From NCBI GenBank assembly GCA_046703825.1, contig JBJKSO010000054.1, positions 1 to 17,621 on the forward strand: a stretch of 17,621 bases of DNA. The letters are read 5' to 3'. The position numbers and the translations under genes were made by a program. The stretch is from JBJKSO01 sp046703825 (GTDB lineage Bacteria > Chloroflexota > Dormibacteria > Aeolococcales > Bog-877). A model generated the notes under the pieces. The model had not been told where the DNA came from and ran no database searches. It saw only the letters and a program-made list of their open reading frames with translations. Below, in pieces: positions 1 to 6,571 of the stretch; position 1 is the first letter of the stretch; every line of letters begins with the position of its first letter.

Positions 1-377
1 CAGACCTCCTGCGGTGTCGCCACCGTCGGGCGGATCCGCCACGGTGGCGCCCAGCCAGACTCCTGCCGCCCTCACCCCGGCCGCCGCACCCGCGGCGCCA
101 CTGTCGGTGGTGGTCGTCCCGGTTGCCGCCGCCATCCCCGAACCAGCCAAGACCGGTAGCCCCGGTTCCAGTTCCTCCGGCGTTCCGCCGGCGGCGGTCG
201 AGCCGAGCCCACCGGACTCGGAGAAACCCTGCTCCGGGCCCCAGCTGGAGGGAGCGAGAAGCCACCCCGAGCGAGCCGCAAAGCCTGGTCCGCCGCCCGG
301 GTATCGCGACCGTGATCAGGGGCCGCCGCAGGGTCCCGGGCGGCCCGCCTCCCCAGCGCCGGTACCCTTTGCTCAGG
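1..377. other. Left-edge stretch without a confident gene
   Basis: No recognisable domain was found here. The + frame beginning at base 2 is open from the window edge and reads as a Pro/Ala/Ser-rich low-complexity stretch with GC-rich third positions up to about base 250. It could be the C-terminal tail of a gene starting outside the window. However, it stays open to 574, well inside the recombinase gene, and a genuine tail should stop sooner. The integrase frame is also open upstream of its ATG, but codes for Arg/Pro-rich sequence unlike any recombinase N-terminus. Neither frame is called as a gene. Confidence 0.4.
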
Positions 378-1319
378 ATGGAGCTGGCTCGGGCGGTCGA
401 GGAATACCTGACCTACCTGGCAGTGGACCGTGCCCGCAGCCCCCAAACGCTCCGGGCTTACAGAACGGACCTGCAGCAGGCCCTGAACTTCTGGTCAGCC
501 CTGGCCCACCCTCCCAGCACGGTAGAGGATCTCCACCGCGAGGCTCTCAGGGCCTACCAGCGCCACCTCGGTGAGCTGGGTCTGGCGCTCAGCTCGAGGG
601 CGCGCCGGCTGCAGGCGCTGCGGGGACTGCTGCGCTACTCCCTGCGCGAGGGCTGGCTGACCGACGACCTGGCCCTGCACGTAGACATCCCGCGCGTGAC
701 GCCGCCGCTGCCCAAGCCTCTCACCACCGAGGACGCCCGAGCGGTACTGGCCTACCGCAGCGGCGACGGCGAGCCGGCGCTGCGTGATGCCGCCCTCCTC
801 CATTTTTTGCTCAGCACCGGCTGCCGGATCTCCGAGGCGCTGGCCGTCGACCGATCCGCCCTCAACAGCTCCGGGCGCCTGGTGGTCAAGGGCAAGGGGT
901 CCAAGGAGCGGGTGGTCCATCTCACGCCCGAGGCGCGGGCCGCCATCCAGGACTACCTGGACGCGCGGCGGGACAGCGAGGACGCGCTGTTTCTCAACTA
1001 CGACCGCCGCAGCTCCGCCCGTGGCGGCCGCCGCCTCACCGCGGCAGGAGCCAGGCACATCCTCCGCCGCGTCCGCCGCAGCACCGGCGTCGAGGCACTC
1101 AGGTCCCCGCACGTGCTGCGGCACACCACCGCCACCGAGCTGCTGACCATCACCGGTAACGTCCGGCTGGTCCAGGAGGTGCTCGGGCACAGCAACCTGA
1201 ACACGATGCAGGGCTACACCAAGGTGGTGGACGCCGCCCGCGCCGCTGCCTACGAGAAGCTTTCTCAGCGGCTCAACCCCAGCGAGAGCCCGGAGTGGGC
1301 TATTTCGGGGGAAACTTGA
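378..1319 (+). CDS. Tyrosine recombinase, XerC/XerD type
   Basis: A 313-aa site-specific DNA recombinase, the usual length for XerC/XerD, acting by a covalent phosphotyrosine-DNA intermediate. The N-terminal SAM-like core-binding domain covers about residues 1-90, with the family-typical SPQTLRAYRTDL at 21-32. The catalytic domain follows from about 113. All catalytic residues are visible: Arg150 in TGCRISEAL, Lys173 in VKGKGSKER, His245 and Arg248 in HVLRHT, His271 in LGHSN and the nucleophile Tyr280 in MQGYTK. The ATG at 378 was chosen because the family-like N-terminus begins there; the frame is open further upstream, but that part is low-complexity. The Shine-Dalgarno site is poor, with AGG abutting the ATG. 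Its 3' end overlaps the convergent lipoprotein gene by 20 bp. Chromosome-dimer resolution or an orphan element integrase are both possible; no phage or transfer genes lie beside it. Confidence 0.92.
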   Translation: MELARAVEEYLTYLAVDRARSPQTLRAYRTDLQQALNFWSALAHPPSTVEDLHREALRAYQRHLGELGLALSSRARRLQALRGLLRYSLREGWLTDDLALHVDIPRVTPPLPKPLTTEDARAVLAYRSGDGEPALRDAALLHFLLSTGCRISEALAVDRSALNSSGRLVVKGKGSKERVVHLTPEARAAIQDYLDARRDSEDALFLNYDRRSSARGGRRLTAAGARHILRRVRRSTGVEALRSPHVLRHTTATELLTITGNVRLVQEVLGHSNLNTMQGYTKVVDAARAAAYEKLSQRLNPSESPEWAISGET

Positions 1320-2034
1320 AGGTTGCCAGGAACTCGCTGAAAGCTTTGGCTGCGCCGGTGGTGCTGGAGGCCTTGGCGACTATCAGGAAAGCCTGTTGCG
1401 GGTTGGCCTGGAACGCGACCGCGGCCAGGTAGCCAGGGCTGGCGGCAAAGTTCACCAACGAGGTTGTGACCCCGTAAACCACGACCACGCTGTAGCCGGT
1501 CTGGGACGTGCCGCTCGGCGCCGCCGGAGGCAGCTGAGAAGTGCTGGCGGCCGTGGTGACGGTGATGGTCTCCCCGCCGCCGGTGAAGGCCACGGCGCCA
1601 CCGCTCTCCTGGGCGAAGGTCCAACCGCCGGGATAGAGAACCGACCAGGAGGAGGTGCCGCCGGATTGGAATGACTCCCAGGATTGGGTCGAGGTGTCCT
1701 GTGGATTGGCGGTCACCCACCCGGTGGTAGTCGCCCCATGGACCTTCCACCATCCCCCCGAGCTGGAGGTCTGGGAGAGGATCTGGAGCGTGACCCCCTG
1801 GGCGACAACGCCCACCACCTGCGCGCTGACGGTGGGCTGAGCGCGCATGTTTACACCGTCCGGCGCTATGACGGTGAGGGTGGTCGGGGCCGGGGTGGCC
1901 GTCGGGGTGGGCTTGGGGGTGGGGGTGGGCTTGGGCTTCGGAGGGCTGGTTGCTCCAAAGGCGCACCCTGTCAGCAGCACGCTGGCGATCAGCGCCGGCA
2001 CCCTCTGCCAAAACCAGCGCGATGCCCGACCCAT
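1300..2034 (-). CDS. Secreted lipoprotein with bacterial SH3 domain
   Basis: A 244-aa predicted lipoprotein. The N-terminus has a basic start, a hydrophobic stretch and the lipobox LTGC with Cys24 as the lipidated residue, so it should be anchored on the outer face of the cytoplasmic membrane. Residues 31-52 are a Pro/Lys/Thr repeat linker of the wall-spanning type. Residues about 53-111 match a bacterial SH3 (SH3_3) domain: VNMRAQPTVSAQVVG followed by WWKVHGATTTGWV, often a peptidoglycan or protein binder. Residues about 118-244 form a Ser/Thr/Gly-rich beta domain resembling PsbP-like surface domains; its function is unknown. The ATG at 2034 is supported by an AGGAGG that includes the pyrF stop codon, 11 bp after pyrF, so translation is probably coupled to the zinc ribbon-pyrF genes. 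Confidence 0.8.
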   Translation of the reverse strand: MGRASRWFWQRVPALIASVLLTGCAFGATSPPKPKPTPTPKPTPTATPAPTTLTVIAPDGVNMRAQPTVSAQVVGVVAQGVTLQILSQTSSSGGWWKVHGATTTGWVTANPQDTSTQSWESFQSGGTSSWSVLYPGGWTFAQESGGAVAFTGGGETITVTTAASTSQLPPAAPSGTSQTGYSVVVVYGVTTSLVNFAASPGYLAAVAFQANPQQAFLIVAKASSTTGAAKAFSEFLATFKFPPK

Positions 2035-2045
2035 CTCCCGCCCTC

Positions 2046-2921
2046 CTACAGGTCCGCCGGCGCCGCCACGATCGCCTTGCCCTGTGCCACCCGCCCAGCC
2101 GCTCGCAGCTGTTCCCGCAGCGCCGCCGCCGCCGCCGCCGCTCCAGGGGAGCCGCCCTTTGCATGTGCCGCAGCCAGGCTGCGCGATACGTTGATCAGAA
2201 ACGGGGCCGTCCCTTCCGCTCCCGCCGCCGCCACCGCCGCGGTGGCCAAACTACCGCCCTGAGTCCCAACCCCGGGTACCAGAAATGGCATCTCGGGGGC
2301 CAGGTCGCGCAGCTGGTCCACCTGCTCCGGCCAGGTGGCTCCGGCCACCAGTCCCAGGCGGCCGCCGCCAGCCGCCCGGTCCCAGGCGACCGCCTGGCGT
2401 GCCACGGTCGCGTACAGCGGCTCCTGCTCGGGGCCAACGGTGAGATCCTGGAGGTCTGCCGCACCCGGGTTGCTGCTGCGGCAGACCACGAAGGCGAGTC
2501 GTCCCGGGCGTTGCATGAAGGGCTCGACCGCATCGCGACCCATGTACGGGGTGACGGTGCAGGCGTCAGCGCCCAGCGCGTCGAAAACCGACTCCGCGTA
2601 GGCCTTGGCGGTGTTGCCAATGTCACCGCGCTTGCCGTCGACGATCACGAGGGCGCGCCTCCTGGCCTCCCCGACCACCTCCGCCAGCAGCTCCCAGCCG
2701 GCCCTGCCCAGGCGTTCGAAAAAGGCGGAGTTGGGCTTGAAGGCGGCGGCAAACGGTGCCGTGCAGTCGATCAGCTCCATGCAGATGCGTCGCGCCTCCG
2801 CCGCGCTCGGCTGCGCAGCTGCCCCCGGCGCCGGGTCGGGGTCGAGGCCCACGCAGAGCGGAGAGCCGGCCCGCGCAGTCGCCTCCCGCAACCGCTCCAC
2901 AAAGGGAGCGCCGGGGTTCAC
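2046..2921 (-). CDS. pyrF: Orotidine 5'-phosphate decarboxylase
   Basis: Catalyses OMP to UMP plus CO2, the last step of de novo pyrimidine synthesis, in the cytosol. The protein is 291 aa from the GTG at 2921, in the size range of the longer bacterial PyrF group (about 270-290 aa). Visible landmarks are LCVGLDPD (22-29), the substrate-site segment AFKPNSAFFE (60-69), the catalytic DGKRGDIGNT (Asp95, Lys97, Asp100), TVTPYMG (122-128) and the phosphate-loop region FLVPGVGTQGG (213-223). The start is inferred: the GTG overlaps the stop of the upstream zinc-ribbon gene as GTGA, and family-like sequence (PFVERLREA) begins six residues later. The tandem GTG at 2924 is an alternative. The frame is open to 3125 but unlike PyrF upstream. 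No other pyrimidine genes are in the window. Confidence 0.95.
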   Translation of the reverse strand: MNPGAPFVERLREATARAGSPLCVGLDPDPAPGAAAQPSAAEARRICMELIDCTAPFAAAFKPNSAFFERLGRAGWELLAEVVGEARRRALVIVDGKRGDIGNTAKAYAESVFDALGADACTVTPYMGRDAVEPFMQRPGRLAFVVCRSSNPGAADLQDLTVGPEQEPLYATVARQAVAWDRAAGGGRLGLVAGATWPEQVDQLRDLAPEMPFLVPGVGTQGGSLATAAVAAAGAEGTAPFLINVSRSLAAAHAKGGSPGAAAAAAALREQLRAAGRVAQGKAIVAAPADL

Positions 2922-3112
2922 CACGAGCGGCGGGAGGTGCTCGTCTGGGCGGCCCCGGGCGCCTGCGGCGCGTAAGGGATCGTGATCCGGTCGTGCTCGG
3001 TCTGCATGCAGCGCGGGCAGAGCGAGGAGATCTCCCCATCCAGCAGCACCGCCGCCAAACGGTAGATCGGAAACTCCCGTTGACAGTTGCCGCAGCGTCT
3101 CATCCAGGGCAT
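2918..3112 (-). CDS. Small zinc-ribbon protein
   Basis: A 64-aa protein with two CxxC knuckles, CGNC near residue 7 and CPRC near residue 32, separated by a short beta-like stretch (FPIYRLAAVLLDGEISS). This is a typical four-cysteine zinc ribbon. The C-terminal half is Pro/Ala/Ser-rich and probably disordered. The ATG at 3112 is preceded by GGAG at 7 bp. It is the first gene of the apparent operon with pyrF (4-bp GTGA overlap) and the lipoprotein. A longer frame upstream crosses the complement of the tRNA gene and is an artefact. No specific function can be assigned; nucleic-acid binding, a redox role or protein interaction are all possible. Confidence 0.72.
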   Translation of the reverse strand: MPWMRRCGNCQREFPIYRLAAVLLDGEISSLCPRCMQTEHDRITIPYAPQAPGAAQTSTSRRSW

Positions 3113-3122
3113 GACTGCACTC

Positions 3123-3160
3123 CAACTTGATTGTAGATGGCGACTGCTATGCTCAATCGG
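3123..3160. promoter_or_regulatory. Overlapping divergent promoters (tRNA-Pro / zinc ribbon-pyrF)
   Basis: On +, TTGATT (3127-3132) and TATGCT (3148-3153) are separated by 15 bp and would start transcription a few bases before the tRNA. On -, TTGAGC (3156-3151) and TACAAT (3135-3130) are also 15 bp apart and would start just upstream of the zinc-ribbon ATG. Each -10 overlaps the opposing -35. The elements are seen in the sequence; activity is inferred. The 15-bp spacers are shorter than the sigma70 optimum of about 17. Confidence 0.45.
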
Positions 3161-3163
3161 CTC

Positions 3164-3240
3164 CGGGGAGTGGCGCAGGTGGTTAGCGCACCAGTCTGGG
3201 GGACTGGGGGTCGCAGGTTCGAGTCCTGTCTCCCCGACCA
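3164..3240 (+). tRNA. tRNA-Pro(GGG)
   Basis: A full cloverleaf of 77 nt including an encoded CCA. The acceptor stem is CGGGGAG (3164-3170) with CTCCCCG (3230-3236), then A73 and CCA at 3238-3240. The D arm has GCGC/GCGC and a GGTGGTTA-type loop. The anticodon stem is CCAGT/ACTGG around the loop CTGGGGG, with anticodon GGG at 3198-3200 (proline CCC/CCU codons). The T arm is GCAGG-TTCGAGT-CCTGT. No second copy of its 3' end was seen in the window, so there is no sign of an integrated element bounded by attL/attR here. Confidence 0.96.
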
Positions 3241-3690
3241 CTCTGGTGTCCAATAGATGGTCGTCACTCTAGGCGGCCGCTGGGGACCGCTGGGCGAGAC
3301 GGTGGGTTGGCGGATCCAAAAGGCGGCCGCTGCGAGCCCGAACGCGATCGCGCACTCAAGGCCCCGGCCCCTGCCGGCGAGCCGGGTCGGGAGCTCGACC
3401 CCGGTCTGGACCGTGTGGCGACCATGGCACCTCCCCGAGCCAGGTGACTGGAAGCCGACCGCTGGACCGAGCCCTGCCTCGATCCCGTCACCGGTTGGCC
3501 GCTTGGGTGATAGTGGAAGGGCGCCTTGGGCCCGAGGCCGCGGCGCGAGAGCCCTCCTCTCCTCCAACCATCGTTGCTGGGAGTTCACCCGATGGCGTCT
3601 GATCGAACAGACATTCCGGTCGGCTTCCGGGGGGATCCAGGGGAACCGAGCTGGGGGGCAGCCTGCGCGCTTCCCGTGGGCGCGGCGCAG
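3241..3690. other. Decayed region downstream of tRNA-Pro
   Basis: About 450 bp with no gene that could be recognised. Several frames stay open because of high GC, but their products are Arg/Pro/Ser-rich and show no motif. The same strand immediately downstream carries the beta-propeller remnant, so the right part may be the more degraded upstream portion of that pseudogene. No insertion sequence ends, terminator or clear repeats were found. Confidence 0.5.
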
Positions 3691-4010
3691 CTCGAGCACC
3701 GGGTTGTGGCCGAGATACGCACCGGCCAGGGGGGCCCGAGGGTGCGTGCTTCGACTCGGCGCGGCTGCTCGCCTATGTGACCAGCTCGAGGGAGCACTCC
3801 GTGACCGTGGTCGACTTGGATCGACTGGCACCGGTAGGTGACGACATCCCGGTAGGCCGGGAACCGACCGACAGCATCTACGACGAGGCGACGCAACGAC
3901 TGTTCACCGCCGACTCCCGTTCGGACACCATATCCGTGGTCAACATGGCGAGCCGGCGCCTAAAGCGCTCGCTTTCGGTGCCGATGTACCCGACCGGAGT
4001 GGCGCTGGAT
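3691..4010 (+). pseudogene. YVTN beta-propeller remnant, frameshifted
   Basis: Internal fragment of a YVTN-type beta-propeller, usually an extracytoplasmic repeat protein. The first piece reads HRVVAEIRTGQG in one frame. After a G6 run (3729-3734) the match continues two bases out of phase: PEGACFDSARLLAYVTSS, then SVTVVDLD, PVGREPTDSIYDEATQRLF, ISVVN and finally VPMYPTGVALD. These follow the blade pattern VVA-I-TGQGPEG-FD, AYVT, SVTVVD, VG-P, so about one and a half to two blades survive. Restoring the frame needs the G6 run to be G4. There is no plausible start, no further blades, and the 3' end runs abruptly into an unrelated TlpA fragment near 4010. A GTG at 3777 could give a spurious ORF call. 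Confidence 0.65.
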
Positions 4011-4011
4011 C

Positions 4012-4338
4012 GGCAGTTGGTGAGCTCCCCGCAAGGCGGAGGCTCCAGTTCTGGAAGAGCTGCGCCGCCGCGAGGCAGGCCGGTCTGGCCTGGATGTCGT
4101 GTTGATCAACGTTTGGGAGGGAACCGACGCCGCTAACGAGGCACGTCGCTACTGCACCATGTGGGACATCGATGCCACCGTCCTGCTCGATGAAACCGCG
4201 TCCTACGCGCACAGCATTGGCGTGAGAGGCGTACCCACCAACATTTTGGTGGACAGGCGGGGCGTGGTGCGGGCGGTGGGCATCGCCACCAAGTCGAGCC
4301 TGGAGCGAGCGCTGCGGGAGGCGACCGCCGACGCCTGA
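4012..4338 (+). pseudogene. TlpA/thioredoxin-like remnant lacking its CxxC
   Basis: C-terminal two thirds of a thioredoxin-fold domain of TlpA type, normally an extracytoplasmic thiol oxidoreductase. The frame reads W-stop-APRKAEAPVLEELRRR from 4018, where the family has WCxPCxxE-P-LEEL. The first cysteine codon position is TGA (4021-4023) and the second is CGC, Arg (4030-4032). The rest of the fold is well kept: VVLINVWEG, ARRYCTMW, ATVLLDE, SIGVRGVPTNILVDRRGVV (cis-Pro in GVPT) and a C-terminal helix ending at TGA 4336-4338. The N-terminal part is missing and replaced by the propeller fragment. A TTG at 4099 could be annotated as a 79-aa protein, but it would lack the redox centre. Confidence 0.7.
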
Positions 4339-4354
4339 GCGCCGGGCGCCGCGC

Positions 4355-5152
4355 TTACGGCCGAGGCACCGGCCGCACCGCCGCCCGACGGCAGTAGACG
4401 GCGCGAGCCTCGTGGTCCTCGTCGGCCACGACGACGATGTCCTCATATCCGCAGCCCGGTAGTTGTTGTCGCAGCCGCGCCCCCTGGTTCCCACCAACCT
4501 CGACCAATAGCCACCCCCCGACTCTCAGAAATGGCGCAGCTTCCCGAGCCGCTTGTCTGAGCAGGCGCATACCGTCCGGCCCTCCGTCCAGCGCCTGCAG
4601 TGGCTCGTAGGTGGTCACGTCGCTCGGGAGGAACCGCATCTCGTCGGTGGGCACATAGGGGACCACTGCGGTGACCACGTCGACCCCACCCAGCAGGCGC
4701 GCGGGAAGCCCTGAGGTCATGTCGCCATCGAACACGGTCACCTGGTTCTCACGAGCGCAGGCAGCTGCCGTTGGGTCGAGTTCTGTGGCCACCACCTCGG
4801 CGCAGGGACGGTGGAACTTCAGAACGGCAGGGATTGCGCCGCTTCCGGTGCACAGATCCACCGCGCAGCCGCGCTCGGGAAGCCGCTCGACAGCTGCGAG
4901 CACCAGTGGCTCAGTCTGCGGACGGGGTACATAGACACCGCTGCGCACCGAGATGCGCTGCCCACAGAATTCGGCCCAACCAAGGATCCAGGCCAGCGGC
5001 TCTCCCTCTCGCCGCCGCTCGACCAGCACCGCCAGTCGGCGCCCGTCTCCGTCGGCATGGCGAGCCAGCAGCTCCGCCTCTTCCTCGGGCGCAAGGCAGC
5101 CAGCTCTCCGGAGCTCCCGCGTGGCCCACGCCAGGTCAGCGGTGCTATCCAC
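4355..5152 (-). CDS. PrmC/HemK-like SAM-dependent methyltransferase
   Basis: A 265-aa protein related to protein-(glutamine-N5) methyltransferases. Residues 1-60 form the small helical N-terminal domain. The Rossmann methyltransferase domain has VPRPQTEPLV (75-84, cf. PRPETE), the SAM motif I DLCTGSGAI (99-107), ELDPTAAACARE (124-135) and the PrmC-like ALDGGPDGM (187-195). The active-site motif is abnormal: where PrmC/PrmB have NPPY this protein has VVPY (163-166), followed by the family-like VPTDE. It best fits the PrmC-related group of unknown substrate rather than true release-factor methyltransferase; no prfA lies beside it. The start is GTG at 5152 with a weak Shine-Dalgarno site. It lies 74 bp downstream of the sensorless kinase gene on the same strand. 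Confidence 0.8.
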   Translation of the reverse strand: MDSTADLAWATRELRRAGCLAPEEEAELLARHADGDGRRLAVLVERRREGEPLAWILGWAEFCGQRISVRSGVYVPRPQTEPLVLAAVERLPERGCAVDLCTGSGAIPAVLKFHRPCAEVVATELDPTAAACARENQVTVFDGDMTSGLPARLLGGVDVVTAVVPYVPTDEMRFLPSDVTTYEPLQALDGGPDGMRLLRQAAREAAPFLRVGGWLLVEVGGNQGARLRQQLPGCGYEDIVVVADEDHEARAVYCRRAAVRPVPRP

Positions 5153-5186
5153 CCGACACCCGAGCGCGCCGGGCCCGACCGACCGC

Positions 5187-5217
5187 GGGGCTGGGCGCCG
5201 GCCACCGAGCCAGCCCC
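5187..5217. other. 8-bp inverted repeat in the kinase/methyltransferase gap
   Basis: GGGGCTGG (5187-5194) pairs perfectly with CCAGCCCC (5210-5217) across a 15-nt loop, just beyond the stop of the minus-strand kinase gene. No T-run follows on either strand, so it is not a canonical Rho-independent terminator. It may be an attenuating hairpin or chance in GC-rich DNA. Confidence 0.3.
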
Positions 5218-5226
5218 CTCGGCGAA

Positions 5227-5913
5227 TCAGTCGAAGGCTTGCACCGAAATACGCACCACGGTGCCCCGTCCGGGACGGCTGCGCAGACGCAGAGCCCCGC
5301 CGCCGCTAGCGGCGCGTAGCTCCATCTCGAACAGACCGAAGGACGGGGGCGCGCCCCCAGCCTCCAGGTGCTCGGGCATACCCTGACCGTCGTCGGCGAT
5401 CAGAAGCGTCACCCGTCCGGACCGCTCGCGCAGGCGCATCTCCACGCGCCTTGCCCTAGCGTGCTGCTCGACGTTGCGCAGCGCCTCCTGCGCCACCCGG
5501 TAGCACGCCAGCTCACGCTCTCTGCGCATCCTCCTCAGCTTGCCGCCGGTTCGCACCTGCGCTCGGATGCCGGTACGCAGCTGAAACTCACGGGCGAGCC
5601 CGGCCAGAGCGGACGGCAGCCCCAGGTCCACCAGAATCGACGGGTAAAGCCCCTGGGCCAGCGCACCCAGGCTGTCGTTGGCGGAGACCACCAGGTGGCC
5701 CACCTCAGCGAGCGCTCCCGAGGCCCATTCGCTGAGCTCACCACTGACCTTGACCTCGCTAAGCAAGCGGGCCGCTTGGCCGAGCAGCTGCTGGACATCG
5801 TCGTGGAGCTGGTCCGCCAGCCACTGGCGCTCCCGCTCCTGCGCCTCCAGGAGCTGGTCAGCATATGCAAGCAACGCGGTGGCCGGCCGCCGCTCCTGGG
5901 TCACCACCATCAC
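5227..5913 (-). CDS. Sensorless histidine kinase, HisKA_3/HATPase_c
   Basis: A 228-aa soluble histidine kinase of the NarX/DevS/LiaS class (HPK7). Residues about 12-95 are a HisKA_3 dimerisation domain with phosphoacceptor His37 in ERERQWLADQLHDDVQQLL, preceded by a short coiled-coil-like helix. Residues about 125-226 are the ATPase domain, with N-box AQEALRNVEQHA (Asn147), G1 box IADDGQGM (173-179) and GRGT (215-218). No transmembrane, PAS or GAF domain is present, so it must receive its signal through a partner or act as a second kinase or phosphatase for the adjacent regulator. The GTG at 5913, or ATG at 5910, directly follows the regulator's TAA, so the two are almost certainly translated together. 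Confidence 0.88.
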   Translation of the reverse strand: MMVVTQERRPATALLAYADQLLEAQERERQWLADQLHDDVQQLLGQAARLLSEVKVSGELSEWASGALAEVGHLVVSANDSLGALAQGLYPSILVDLGLPSALAGLAREFQLRTGIRAQVRTGGKLRRMRRERELACYRVAQEALRNVEQHARARRVEMRLRERSGRVTLLIADDGQGMPEHLEAGGAPPSFGLFEMELRAASGGGALRLRSRPGRGTVVRISVQAFD

Positions 5914-6570
5914 TTACGGGGCTGTCTGTGACTCGATGGATAGTAAGCCTTGGTTGACAGCGCAGACCACGGCCTCCGTGCGCGAATTGACCCGCAACTT
6001 GGAGAAGATCGCGTGCACGTGACCCTCGACCGTCCGCAAACTGATACCCAGCTCGCGCGCGATCTCCTTGTTCGGCCGCCCGCGGGCGATCAGCCGCAAG
6101 ACAGCGAACTCTCGTCCGCTCAGCTGGTCGGTAGCCCGTCGCGGCGCCGACTGCGCAGTGACCAGCCTCCGACTGAGAGTGGCCGCCAGCACCGTAGACC
6201 CGCTTGCCACGGCCCGGATCGCCTCGACCAACTCGCGGCCGGGGGCGGTCTTGAGCAGGTAGCCGGAGACGCCCGCCGCCAGCGCTTCCTTCACGTACCC
6301 CTCTTCGCTGTGGGCGCTGACGATCAGAACTCGCGTGTCCGGCGTGTCAGTCATGATCCTTGTTGCCGCTTCGATCCCGTTGAGCTTGGGCATGCGGACA
6401 TCGAGGATGGCTACCGTCGGGCGCAGCCGGGCGACCAGGCCAACCGCCTCGTCACCTGCGGCCGCTTCACCCACCACCTGGAGGTCTGGCTCCCGCTCGA
6501 TGATGTCCCGGGTGCCCTCTCTCACAAGGGCATGGTCCTCGGCTATCACCACGGTGATCGGATCACCCAT
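5914..6570 (-). CDS. NarL/FixJ-family response regulator
   Basis: A 218-aa DNA-binding response regulator. The receiver domain (about 5-120) has the acidic pair Glu11-Asp12, phosphoacceptor Asp57 in AILDVRMP, Ser85 in LIVSAH and Lys107 in LLKTA. The LuxR-type helix-turn-helix (about 147-210) is canonical: LSGREFAVLRLIARG, NKEIARELGIS, RTVEGHVHAIFSKL. The length is standard for NarL/DevR. It lies between the GAF kinase gene (55-bp gap upstream) and the sensorless kinase gene (no gap downstream), so it is the likely common target of both. The start is ATG 6570, without a strong Shine-Dalgarno site. A TATGCT-like -10 and an 8-bp direct repeat in the upstream gap may provide extra local control. 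Confidence 0.93.
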   Translation of the reverse strand: MGDPITVVIAEDHALVREGTRDIIEREPDLQVVGEAAAGDEAVGLVARLRPTVAILDVRMPKLNGIEAATRIMTDTPDTRVLIVSAHSEEGYVKEALAAGVSGYLLKTAPGRELVEAIRAVASGSTVLAATLSRRLVTAQSAPRRATDQLSGREFAVLRLIARGRPNKEIARELGISLRTVEGHVHAIFSKLRVNSRTEAVVCAVNQGLLSIESQTAP

Positions 6571-6571
6571 C

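Noticed and set aside
14..574. A 186-aa Pro/Ala/Ser-rich gene at the left edge
   Set aside because: It overlaps the recombinase coding region by nearly 200 bp and has no recognisable domain; at most its first part is the tail of an out-of-window gene.
378..3240. An integrated element formed by the recombinase and tRNA-Pro as attachment site
   Set aside because: Housekeeping pyrF lies between them, no duplicate of the tRNA 3' end was seen, and no cargo or transfer genes are present.
3113..3253. Minus-strand reading frames giving GETGLEPATP or RQDSNLRPP peptides upstream of the zinc-ribbon gene
   Set aside because: These are the well-known spurious translations of the complement of a tRNA gene; the region is tRNA-Pro and its promoter.
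4018..4035. TGA in the thioredoxin motif read as selenocysteine (UxxC-type protein)
   Set aside because: The second cysteine is also lost (CGC), the frame upstream does not encode a thioredoxin N-terminus and contains TAA at 3961, and no convincing SECIS hairpin follows the TGA.
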